This document shows positions 41,402 through 51,554 of a stretch of DNA of 64,000 nucleotides, piece by piece; the first letter of the stretch is position 1, and each line of letters starts with the position of its first letter. Source of the DNA: Schistosoma haematobium. Taxonomy: Eukaryota; Platyhelminthes; Trematoda; Strigeidida; Schistosomatidae. A program made the position numbers and the translations under genes. The notes under the pieces are model-generated. The model worked only from the letters and a program-made list of their open reading frames with translations. It searched no databases and had not been told where the DNA came from. Location: NCBI RefSeq assembly GCF_000699445.3, contig NC_067195.1, positions 21,157,287 to 21,221,286 on the forward strand, written 5' to 3'.

Positions 41402-42380
41402 TTGTTTTGTTTTTGCACCTTCGAAGTGCAAAGTACTTCTACAAGACTGTCAGGATTCCAATCCTGTACTCACCCTGGATGGTGAGCAGATAGACGTAGT
41501 CGAGAAGTTCGTGTATCTGGGTAGCTGCATAAGTGCTGGTGGTGGCGTTAGTGATGAGATCAATGCACGTATAGTGAAAGCCAGAGTGGCTTATGCCAAT
41601 CTGGGCCACCTTTGGCGCATTCGTGATGTCAGTTTGGCTGTAAAAGGTCTGATCTACAACGCGTCGGTGAGAGCAGTTCTGCTCTATGCTTGTGAAACCT
41701 GGTCTCTCCGAGTTGAGGACGTTAGACGACTCTGTGTTCGATCATCGCTGTCTCCGAAGGATTGCTGATATTCAGTGGCAACACCATGTCAGTAATGCAG
41801 AGGTTCGGCATCGTGTGTTCGGGCACAGAGATGATAATGCAATTGGTGTCACCATCTTGAAACACCGACTTCGGTGGCTAGGACATGTTCTACGAATGTC
41901 GTCCCAGAGAATTCCACGTCGTGCATTATTTGCCGACTCTGGGACTGGTTGGAAGAAGCGGAGAGGTGGTCAGCGCATGACATGGTGTCGTGGCATGAAA
42001 GAAAGCTACAAAGGGCTAACTGGTGTTGGTCCTTCACGACTCCCTGGCTGTAGTCTAAGAGATGGTGCTACACAGTGGCTAGAGACTTTATCAGATATGG
42101 CTCAGAATAGAAGCCAGTGGCGATCCTGCTGTAAACTTCTTTAACTTTCTTCATAAAAAGTGGTTGTATCTTCCTTAACTGAAAGATTTCTTCTGATTGT
42201 ACCTTTCCGTTCCCTCATTACTACCACACTACTTCACACCAATCTCTTCGTTATTGTTCTCTTTTTTTTGCCCTCCTTAGCTTTTTTTTTCTTTTTCTTT
42301 CGAATTCTCATTGTTTTGTGTGGCGCATATATATTGGCGCTCTCTTGTACCAATATTCATGTGTTCAAATAAATAATAAT
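41402..42380 (+). mobile_element. 5'-truncated non-LTR retrotransposon, sister of 1-2057
   Basis: It starts abruptly in the region encoding FAPSKCKVLLQDCQDSNPVL and continues with VVEKFVYLGSCISAGGGVSD. After one frameshift near 41740 comes HRCLRRIADIQWQHHVSNAE, followed by the tail SDMAQNRSQWRSCCKLL and a stop at 42142-42144. The 3' UTR (42145-42380) matches 1808-2057, including the AAATAAAT-rich end. The coding tail is longer and less damaged than in the first copy, where a TAG and other changes break it. It is a typical short 5'-truncated target-primed insertion. Confidence 0.92.
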
Positions 42381-43112
42381 AAAGATCTTTAATTTTTATT
42401 ACAACATAACCTGCCTACTTGACCTGGTAGTATCTCAAGAAACAATGTTCCTGCCTTAATACTGTCAACAGGATAGACCATCAAGTCAAAACTCTAGTTG
42501 CGGTCGTAATCTAGACGTCGATTCTAAATATTTACTGAAATGCTCTTAGTGCTCAAGAAGCAACATTGGCCTAGAAACGTTAAGCAACTATAGCTCTAAA
42601 CTAGTGTTGACCACAGTTCAAGAACTCAATTTTATTACTAATTGTTATCAGGAGCTATCTGTAAGAAGTTTGTTGGTGGTGGTGTTATTTTTTGTTAGTT
42701 AGTGGTTTTGAAGTTGCTTAAACGCATGGATTATGTACTTCTGAAACAATTTAATTAAACTATTCTACTGCTAAGTCCGACCTGCGTCCCGTGTTCTTCA
42801 GCTTAATACTGAAACCACTAGTAAGTAAAACACATGAAGCTTTGTCAGTCGTGTCAAAATATGGCAAAGCTCGATTTTAATCGTCCGGTCTTGAGTTTAC
42901 AGCTTTATCGTTTATATTAAAACTTCAAGCTAACTACGGAATCGGACAAAATTGTTAGGCCTACATGTAAGTCTTGTTTTCTGTTTCAGTAACGCTACAC
43001 TTTTCAGTTTGTGAGCAATTCGGATTTTCCAAATATCCAGTAAAATGTATGACAAATTTTTATATCAGTTTACTTCGATGGGGGTTTCTAAGCTGATTTA
43101 CTTTACTTTTAG
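42381..43112 (+). other. Stretch upstream of an unidentified last exon
   Basis: AT-rich. At 42990-43030, after TTTCTGTTTCAG, an open stretch reads TLHFSVCEQFGFSKYP before GTAAAAT. In phase, it could join to the exon at 43113 across an 82-bp intron. Nothing else recognised. Confidence 0.35.
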
Positions 43113-43343
43113 GTTATTTCTAACGATAGGAAGGCTCTTCAGAAATTTTTGTGTCTAGGTCTTCATGACATCAAGTTCCTGGTCTCGAACATCCGAAGAT
43201 GCACTTCAAAATCTCTTCCATTTTTTATGCACAGTTGTTTTATTGATGACCTAAACGTCAATGTCGATCCACTGATTCATAGAATTAATTCTGACTTGTT
43301 AGTAAAATCGAGTCTAACTTATCCGGATTATTATTATGAATGA
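43113..43343 (+). CDS. Last exon of an unidentified gene
   Basis: After the good acceptor CTTTACTTTTAG the frame reads, in phase 0, VISNDRKALQKFLCLGLHDI, then KFLVSNIRRCTSKSLPFFMH and FIDDLNVNVDPLIHRINSDL, ending YPDYYYE and TGA. Composition, absence of stops and a clean acceptor argue for real coding sequence of 77 residues. I do not recognise the family. No transmembrane segment or zinc site is obvious. The stop lies only about 480 bp before the visible first exon of GINS3, in the same orientation, so the two genes are close neighbours. Upstream exons would lie in the retroelement-rich interval before it. Confidence 0.55.
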   Translation, partial: VISNDRKALQKFLCLGLHDIKFLVSNIRRCTSKSLPFFMHSCFIDDLNVNVDPLIHRINSDLLVKSSLTYPDYYYE

Positions 43344-43824
43344 TAATGTGTTCATGTACTCCTTTGTAAGGCTTTAACAAACTAATAATTTAAAACCGGC
43401 TCTGATGTATCTTGATTCAAAAGATTCTTGAAAAACGTTTTGGATAGATTATATTTCAAGTCAGTTGATAACTATAGGGAATATCATTCACAACAGATTT
43501 TAACTCAGACCAATGACTCGACTGTGTAATTGATCTCTATTTTGTGGTCACTAACATTTTCAATCAAAAAGCAGTTCAGAACGAGTCTCCTAGCAAAACA
43601 GTTCCATTATTCTAGTATCTTGTTCTCATACTAGTTGTTTTGGTTGCAAGAATGAATCAATTTTACTTTACGTGATTCTTGTACTCCTTTCAGGTAGATT
43701 TTCGACAATTATACTTAAAAATAAAGCACTTCTATCAACACTCGAAGCTGTACACACGTTGATCGCCAATGTACGTTAGAATTTTGCAGTAACTTTTTGA
43801 ATAGGCTATCCTTTATTGGTACAG

Positions 43825-44111
43825 ACTGGACATTGTCTCTGTTACATGCTGGTTCTTATCTGAATATTGATGATATTTTGGCATCTAATGAACGCACGTC
43901 ATGTCGTGTTCGTGTACTACTTCCATCTCTGGCACCACTGCTACTTTCAGATGTCAAAGATAAAATGCATGGTGAAGGCACCAATGATGGTTACAAAGCG
44001 TCAGATGACGTCCCAGCAGGGAAAAGAATAGAGCTACCAGTTTGGCTAGCTATCGCTATTGGTAGCGGTAGAAGACAAATACTGAGCATCGACTTACCTC
44101 CAATTTACCGG
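43825..44111 (+). CDS. GINS3: GINS3 exon with the N-terminal B-domain-like part
   Basis: It is read from a possible acceptor, TTGGTACAG (43816-43824); the true 5' end is unclear. It encodes SLLHAGSYLNIDDILASNER through LSIDLPPIYR. It ends CGG before GTATAG. The insert between the LLLSD and KRIELP segments (EGTNDGYKASDDVPAG) is acidic and Gly/Asp-rich. Confidence 0.85.
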
Positions 44112-47020
44112 GTATAGTAGTAATTTTTTGTCTGTAACACTTAGGATGCCTTTACTGAAGTATTCGAAGCAGATCCTTGTGTAGTTGACCTCAAAAGAAA
44201 AGGGTCTATGTATTATATGTTATTATGCAACTTATTGATGTCGGGTCATGTTCGAGTCCCACAAGTCGTTGCTACTGGCACTAAGGTTTTTCAAGTAAGT
44301 CACTTTGTATTTTTAAAATTGTACCTTATTCGAACAAGTGAATGACTGTATAAAAATTAGAATTCGCACCAAAGCTAATAGTTTGACTTGCTTTGCTTCA
44401 CAGTATTGAAAAAACGAAACTCAATAAACATGTAGAGATATTAAAGGAAATAAGACATGACTCGAAAAGAGAATAAACAATGAAAAGCAAAAATGGCTTT
44501 AAACAATCACTTAGTATTCTGAAGGGAATTGGCAGTTTGTACGTAAGAATACGCAGTAACAAAAAATAACTAAAATCTGATTTTTGAGTACATGGTTCGA
44601 AAAAGTTTGTGTTCTCTTAGCTAGATAGCCTATTTATGAAATTATTTTGGTTCTGAAAATAATCATCAAGACCACTAAAAGTATCTACATAAGCTACATC
44701 TCTCTATTGCTTACAATTCAGCAAACTATTTCGCCTTTTTGTAGTTGTGCTAAAAGCAAAATCTAGATTCTCGTTATAAATATGCCTAAATGCTTTTACA
44801 GCACATAGTTTTGAACTGTGTATAGTTCTCAATCAATTTTTCAGGTTGTACCGATGATTTCCTATGAAATCTACTAAAACAGATTGGTTTCCAACAATAT
44901 AGTTTTACATGAATCAGGAACTCTAGATGTCCTTATTGTAGTCGTTTCACTACCTACATTTGCTTCTCGTATGCATTTTTCACTAGTCCTCTTGCTCATA
45001 GTCTTACTCTTTATTAGCTGTTGTGCTTTGGTATAATCCGTATTACTTAGTGCCGTGTAATTATTTAATTTTGATGAAATTTAAAAGTTATGGTTTGTAT
45101 CTATCTCTTACATGTTGGTCGCCTTTCCTACATCTACTTGTCCTCACATTTACTTGATAGAAAAATATATAGAGCTTTACGCAGATAAAACTCTAAACCT
45201 TTTTATATAAATGATTTCGAAGCTGTCAGGGTTTTCTAGGTAATTTTAGTGATGAATGGAAAATTATTACTGTTCAGAAGCAGTTAAAAGAAATTAGGAC
45301 TGTAATTGTTGAATTTTTATTTAAATTTACCTGGACAAAGATAAAGATAGCCGATTTTTCTTAACAATAATTTAATGTTCCTCACTTTTATTACTGAGCA
45401 TAAGGGTACCTTTATGGTTAAAACACTTGACTTTCAGCCGTCCGGTTTTAGGTTAAAGTCCTGTTCTACTTCAATTTTTTGAAGTAGGATTGTGTTACTA
45501 GCCCTGACACAATGTGTTCCTAAGTAATATATGATAACCAAGTTATCACTATCACTTTTATAACAGCTACGAGTTTATGTATATTTTTTATCTCAATCAT
45601 CATTAGTCACGATTAAAGATGATTATGGATGCCTCACTCAATGCTTCTCGACAGGATACTTTGTCATCTACAGCTAAGTAAGTTCTAGTATTTAAAGTAT
45701 TCTTTAATGTTAAAGATAGCAGAAAATCTCAGCACATATCAAACATCCTAAAATAATTATATGGAATCCATTATACTCTACACTACATAAACGCATGATC
45801 AGCAAACATGGTTAAAGCCAGAACTATTAACGATTAGTCCTTAATTCGATAAATAATCCAATAAATTTAAAGAATTAGTCGGAATACATGTGCTTTAATA
45901 AATACGAAGCATAAATTCGGTGATTAAGACTGCATAAACATTCTTTTGGATCTTTTATCAGAGATATAGAAGACTCCTAAGACTACTGTTACTTATTTTT
46001 CAACTGTTCTTGGGTGTCATCTACCCGACTTTATATAAATCACACTACATTTTGTATAGTAGTTTGATGGTATTTTTAACTAGTTTCTAGAAGGCTCCCT
46101 TTATTGTGGATTTACAGAGCAAATCATTTACATATAAGGTTAGGATTGGAAGTCAGTTCATTGTGTAGTCTGACTTCAGTATATAGATAATTTATTACTA
46201 CTAGGTAACGAATAAACAAATTTGTAGTAAATAAAACCCATTTATCTTTAGAAATATTATTTAGTGTGTGTTTCGAAACTTTCTTCCCATGTACAAGAGG
46301 TGCATTGAATTTTGCAGAGCTACGCTACCTGTAACAAACTGTTTATCATTAACAGAGTTCACTGTACGACAGTGTTCCACATTTTTAATTCCACTTATGA
46401 TATTGTGCAACAATCACTCTGTCATTATTCGCTCCTTTAAATGAAACAGCTATCATGCACCCATTAATTTTAAGCGGTTCTTTGACCGTCAGTTTTCCGG
46501 TTTTAACTAAGTCCAAATTGTGTAAGATCTCTACAAATTGATGTTACTGGTTAATAAACAATTTTGTATTTTACTTTCTAAGTCTTCACTTCCTGATGCT
46601 TTATACAGATCAGGATTTTTATAAAGATTAGAAATGAGTTAATTTGGTCAAGGTTACCAGGGTTGAAAGAATGAATTTTTTTATAAAGAAAATTGGTTTT
46701 AAGATTTTCCATGACCATATTGAAATTAAACGTTTGTTTGTTAGCGTTTTTCTGGATCATAATAAGTTATCATTGAATTAAATACCTTAATTTGCACAAC
46801 TGGTTGTTACTTCACTATATATTCATTTCATTTTCAATGTAATCATTCACACACTTTCTTGTTTATCAATTAATCAATTGACAAATTTAGATTCGACTCC
46901 TTGGAAATGGCATTATTTCGGATAGGTCAAACAGACAGATTACAATTCGAACGTTGGATTTCACGCCATCATGAAAAGATTGAAGCTTTAAGAAAAGTTC
47001 GACCTGTATTTGTGAAATAG
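43825..47020 (+). CDS. GINS3: GINS complex subunit 3 (PSF3), first coding exon not found
   Basis: Four exons join in frame: 43825-44111, 44145-44294, 45607-45677, 46891-47020. The protein has the PSF3 landmarks: SYLNIDDILASNERTSCRV near the N-terminus, KRIELPVWLAIAIGSGRRQI then LSIDLPPIYR, then EVFEADPCVVDL, KMIMDASLNASRQDT, and FDSLEMALFRIGQTDRLQFE before a TAG. In eukaryotes PSF3 is one of four GINS subunits that bind MCM2-7 and CDC45 to form the replicative CMG helicase. The visible part is about 212 residues, close to the family's usual ~200-220. The N-terminal start is unresolved: the frame is open upstream of 43825 to about 43724 without an ATG, so a short 5' exon is expected. The first visible intron is only 33 bp. 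Two of the three introns are over 1 kb. Confidence 0.92.
44145..44294 (+). CDS. GINS3: GINS3 second visible exon
   Basis: It starts after AACACTTAG, 33 bp downstream of the previous exon, and has 50 codons: DAFTEVFEADPCVVDLKRKG, then SMYYMLLCNLLMSGHVRVPQ and VVATGTKVFQ before GTAAGT. It matches the central helices of PSF3, from VF-x-AD-P-x-V-V-D-L onward. Confidence 0.92.
44295..45606 (+). other. GINS3 intron
   Basis: AT-rich. 45405-45540 resembles a tRNA-derived short repeat (GTACCTTTATGGTTAAAACA, then TTTAGGTTAAAGTCC). Nothing else recognised. Confidence 0.4.
45607..45677 (+). CDS. GINS3: GINS3 third visible exon
   Basis: A 71-bp exon: acceptor ATCATCATTAG, donor AA before GTAAGT. It encodes SRLKMIMDASLNASRQDTLS and STAK, the helix equivalent to human RRIMDSSQNA. 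A competing acceptor at CAG, 45566-45568, opens a different frame that does not join to the last exon in a PSF3-like way. Confidence 0.85.
45678..46890 (+). other. GINS3 last intron
   Basis: AT-rich intron; nothing recognised. The - strand open frame at 46578-46760 is probably chance. Confidence 0.5.
46891..47020 (+). CDS. GINS3: GINS3 last exon
   Basis: Acceptor GACAAATTTAG. It encodes FDSLEMALFRIGQTDRLQFE, then RWISRHHEKIEALRKVRPVF and VK, ending in TAG. It corresponds to the last helices of PSF3 (E-M-E-x-x-LF-x-x-G-Q, then F-x-x-W). Confidence 0.92.
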
Positions 47021-47635
47021 AATCAATAGATTAATTTATTATTCAAAACTCATTTCATTCAAAGAAAGATTCCTGTAGCTTTTAGTCTTACGATCTTCAT
47101 ATATTCCTATTACGCAATTAATTATGAAACAATTTTTTCGAAATTTATTAAATTTAACTATTTATAAAATAATGTGGATCTTTGTAACTACTATTTTTAA
47201 TGATTAGTGTACGAAGAAAGCTTACTTTTTTCAAATTTCAGATGGTCGAAAATATTATTCATGATGAGTTATTTTTCTACCATTTACGTCTTATGATAAT
47301 CTAAATAGTTTCAATCTATCCAGGAATAATTTTGTTCAAAGTCGGTCGCTTGTTTCTATTTTGGATGTAATAACAGCAGTTCAAAGAAATTTCAAACGAT
47401 GTTTTTAAGTTTATCGAAGCGTTTTATTAGCTTGGATATTCCATATCTAACCAGGAAATCGCGCGTTTACGTTTGACCGCACATATCAACCGTGGACCGA
47501 ATTAATTGGATTTGTGGAAAGCTCTCAGGTCTCCTTTCTCTGGATTCCGTACGAAACAGAACTGCTAGTGTTGTGAATTATATTTCTATTTATTATTTAT
47601 TTAAAACACATAAACATTGGTACAAGGAGACACCA
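47021..47635. other. GINS3 downstream stretch
   Basis: Probably the 3' UTR at first, then plain AT-rich sequence. No feature recognised. Confidence 0.5.
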
Positions 47636-48135
47636 AATAGATATACGCCGCATAAATTATTCGATTTGTGTGAGGGCTAGGATACTGCCCGGGTGTCCAA
47701 ACCGAAGCAGGTGGTTTTCTTAGGGAGCCACACCCGGAGCCTTTGACCTAAAGATCTAATCCACAAGGCAGTGGAGTAATGTTAGGAGATGCAGTCCCAT
47801 GGTAGTCGGCGACCAACGATTGGTTCATACTCCATTTGTTGCTTCAGGGTACTAGAGCCCTGGTGCACCATTGGTTTAGAATCAGGGTTTTCCAACTCTT
47901 CTAGGTGAACTCTCCATGTCCACCGACCCGGTTAAAGCACTGGACATTCACTTTTCGTCCTCTCAATTTCGTAAACAACACCCCCGCCATGAGAAAGCAA
48001 TGTGTAGGACTTCCCTGGCGGAGGCTATATACGCGTGGCCGTGTGGGAGTATTTGCAGAGGGAGAGCTGACTCTCCCCACCCTCGGCCGTACCAGGACAT
48101 TTGGGGGCAATTGTGTTTTTAGGCATACATCACCA
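47636..48135 (+). repeat. Dispersed GC-rich repeat, longer copy
   Basis: A sharply GC-richer block in AT-rich surroundings. 47880-48095 matches the reverse complement of 4740-4995. The part upstream (GGATACTGCCCGGGTGTCC onward) has no partner in the window. Overlapping frames on both strands (47901-48176, 47905-48189, 47916-48122) show no domain and probably result from high GC. It is likely a fragment of an unidentified multi-copy element. Confidence 0.75.
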
Positions 48136-50156
48136 ATACATATCTTAACACTTAAGAAATCAATAGTTCTGTACAAAAGGTTTTATTAGCGTCTTCGACT
48201 ATTCTGATCTAGGGTTGGATTGAGAAACATTTTTTTAGTCATATGAATTATAAATGTCATCAAACATTTCTATCTAATTCAGAATTACCGTCCATTCCAT
48301 TTAGTGATTAACTAAATTTTGGAAATGGTAAACGGCTTTCACAAATAATTAAGATGCGCAACTATAGTAATGAAATGTATATTTCATCTTTCAAACAACT
48401 TCAAGATAGTCGGATACTTTCACTTCATTTGTACGAATAAATTAGCATGAATAACAGTTATTCTTTTTGGGCTTATGTCCTATATTTTATACGACGTTTA
48501 TGTCAAAGATGCGATTATGAAAATCACTAAAGATCTGACTGCATTGGGAATCGATAATTTCAAAAGGTAGGACCATCTGGTGTTGTGTGAGTGATAATAC
48601 CACTATTCGTCTGAAATGAATATACTTGATTATTTCAAATACATTTTTGTCTTGATGAAAATATAAAGTTATAAGTTCAGATTTTTGTATAGTATAAAGT
48701 TGGATGATCTCCTAGAATTACGTACTGGATCTTGACTCACGTACTGCTTAGTTTCTTACTCGCTCGATCACCTGATTGTTCAATAACTGACGGAGTTATG
48801 ATCGACTGAAAGATCCACAGCTAGAGAAACCAATGTTGAATACTCAACTTCCATAAACGATGTTTTGGTTTATTTCTATTTAAACAAAATTTAGCTACTA
48901 TGGCAACTTGAATCGACTTAATGTTTTACATAGAAACCAGATAGGGAATAATCATTTATTTAACAATTTCATTTTAATCCATCAAATACTTTCCTCCTTG
49001 TATGAAATAATATTGCAGATTTTGCTAGAAGTTTAGGTTGATGACATTGTTCTACGGTTTCTCATTCTCGTTCATACCATAGTACTTCACCATGACCAAT
49101 ATATCATTAGATATTAACCTGATTCTTGAGAATTATGCTTTATAGTCTTGAAAGTTAACTGGATTTTATCCATCAAGTTTACAAAGTCACCACTCAGTCA
49201 AGTAAGCCGATATGTCAGTATATTATCTTTTATCCTGGGTACTGATTTCAGTAAAATGTTACTGAACAAGAATAAATAATTGGTTAATTGAGATTGTAAT
49301 AAGTATTTATAGACGTAAGTAGAGACGTCACTTTAATATGCCATGAAGACTACTCTATTTTCTGTTTAATAATGTGTAGGATGATAAGTAATTTGACAAT
49401 GGAAAAAACCAATCGTATAGTCTGATTTATGTTTTGTGGTAAATTAATTAACTGTTGATCTGGTGAAATAAATTTCTGCTTACTAATTAGCTGGACACTA
49501 GAAGGTATGAAGTTAGTCAAATAGACTGCACCTCAATTAATTATGTCTTTTGATTTTCTCTAAATCTGTCCCATGTATGTGATTAGTTCCTAGCGATCAC
49601 AATATTTCAACGTTTAAGACTTGGTTTGTAATCAGGTGGAGGTATGTCTTGTGCAGTGAAATATTAAACCTATATGTATTTACTAAGATCTATCGAGAAT
49701 AACAACCTAATCTCAGAATTTATTCAGTATGACTCAATGTTATGTGAATCATATATCTATTCAGTTAGTAATTAGTGGATCACCTCCCTAACTAAGGTTG
49801 AAGACGAGCACGTGGTACTCGGTGCTCGCTATGAATACACTCCATTTGCATATGTAGGCCAAAAGAAGGGTTAATAGTGTCTTCGTTTACATTTTGTGCA
49901 GCTTGGTTTTCATTTCTAACTGATCCCGTCTGGGAAAATGTTAAAAATCAAAAACTATTGAGCAGCCATTTCGTTCTAGTTTGAGGTTTTCTCAGTAGTG
50001 CGTACCTACAACTCTACACTAGATTAAACCTTGGATATTAAAGTTTCACAGTTAGTGCGATACCTATCAGTTATTTGATAAGAGTCATATGGTTTATATT
50101 TATAACCTCATCCAATTTGCAATACAACAGTATCCTTTTTCAGTTCCATTGATTGG
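48136..50156. other. AT-rich stretch
   Basis: No coding region recognised. At 49803-49831 CGAGCA and TGCTCG arms flank a CACGTGGTACTCGG centre, a weak imperfect hairpin. Nothing else noted. Confidence 0.4.
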
Positions 50157-50470
50157 TTAGTGACTTAGTTGATTATATAATGTGCAGAAGTTAACTATGA
50201 ATATTAAAAACCAATAAAAAAACTGATATCTTTGTGGAGTTCCCAACGTTTCCTTTGCCTCATTCTTCGTTGTTGAATCCCGAGGTTTAATAATCCTCCT
50301 AATTCCAACTGCTATGTCAATTGACATTGATGTTACCAAACCAGGCTTGTAAACGTTCAACCATGGGAGAACTGAGAATAAGAAGTCAACCACCCCTTTT
50401 CGACCAGGTTTTCTCATAGTTTTTTGACTAGCACTGCCTACTTTCAACAAGTCCAACCTGTAAACTCTAA
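50157..50470 (-). CDS. Unidentified open frame, - strand
   Basis: The frame is open on the - strand, reads VYRLDLLKVGSASQKTMRKP and GRKGVVDFLFSVLPWLNVYK, and continues to ETLGTPQRYQ. It is rich in Lys/Arg and has no ATG at its start. Composition is protein-like but I recognise no family. It could be an exon or the remains of an element. Confidence 0.25.
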
Positions 50471-51289
50471 CGTTAACGGTACCAGAACTTTAACCGACTA
50501 CGGTGAAAACCCATGCTATGAACAATGATTAACATGGCAAACGTTCTACGGAAATTTTCGAAAACCACAAATGTAACTTGAAATTATAGTTAGGAGTATG
50601 TTTTCCAGAAATGTGCTGGCTAACTGGATCAACAAAACTGAAACAAATAATACATTAGTAGAAATAATATTTTTTTCTATTCATTGGGATATTACAAATA
50701 TATTGTTTTTGCAGAATCGTTAGAAAACTAAAACACTAGCAACTAAAACGAACTGAACGAAACAAGAAATTGACTATCCACAAGATTTCGTCAAGAACTA
50801 TTTATCAAATTGACTAGCGAATAGAAAATTACCCCTTAAAAATCACCAAACGGACAATTTTGCTCCAGATGGAGAATTTCTCAGAAATGACAATCAGGTC
50901 ACTAAGGCCCCGAAGAATATGTGTCACCCATTAACCAACAAACTCGTTGTACTCAATACTATATAAACCAGAAAACATAACGAAGACGAGCCGAAAAACA
51001 TGTATTCATTAAACTTTGGTAAATTTCCATAAAAGTTACATAAGAAAAAGTGGCCTTCCTCTCCGCCAACGTTTACATGAATACCAGTTAGCTGTCGCAC
51101 GCCAGAACACAGCTTCACTTATATCAATTCATTTGAACGGCCGTGGATACGAATCTGATTGAGACAACGCCAGAATATCTGATAGAGGGAACATGAAGAA
51201 ACCTAGAGGATTTTTAAAAGCCTGGGACTCCGGTAAAACATAGGTTATGAAATATATCGAAACTAACTAAATCTGTCAGCCATCGAAAA

Positions 51290-51554
51290 AAAGATTAACA
51301 ACGTCGTGGTCAGAAACGAGGTCAGTAGAGAAAACAGTGAAGACAACATAGCAAACAACAGTGGTACATATATGGACAAAAATGAATCAAATTCCAGGTC
51401 GATAAATCAAGCTGTTGATCAGTTGAAGAGAAATTCAAATAACTCATTCTTCACAGAAGTTCGCTTTGATGATGTTTCCCTGAAGGAAAGTGAGAGTTTT
51501 AGAGTTAAACCATCCTGGTCAGAGGAAACAACACTTCTAAAATCCTCATTCTGA
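51290..51554 (+). CDS. Unidentified polar open frame, + strand
   Basis: After CATCGAAAAAAAG the frame reads INNVVVRNEVSRENSEDNIA, then NNSGTYMDKNESNSRSINQA and FDDVSLKESESFRVKPSWSE, ending LKSSF and TGA. It is strongly polar (Asn, Ser, Glu), more coding-like than its neighbourhood, and followed by GTAAGT 5 bases after the stop. It has no ATG near its beginning and no recognised domain. It may be a lone exon or an element remnant. With the - strand frame at 50157-50470 it makes an unexplained cluster. Confidence 0.3.

Noticed and set aside
44240..44275. B-box-like GTTCGAGTCCC suggesting another tRNA-derived repeat
   Set aside because: It lies inside GINS3 coding sequence (HVRVPQ) and has no A box upstream.
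45569..45677. Alternative start of the third GINS3 exon after the CAG at 45566-45568
   Set aside because: The resulting frame (LRVYVYFLSQSS) does not continue PSF3 and joins the last exon out of phase.
47901..48189. Overlapping open frames on both strands
   Set aside because: They lie in a GC-rich repeat, show no domain, and are likely due to low stop-codon frequency.
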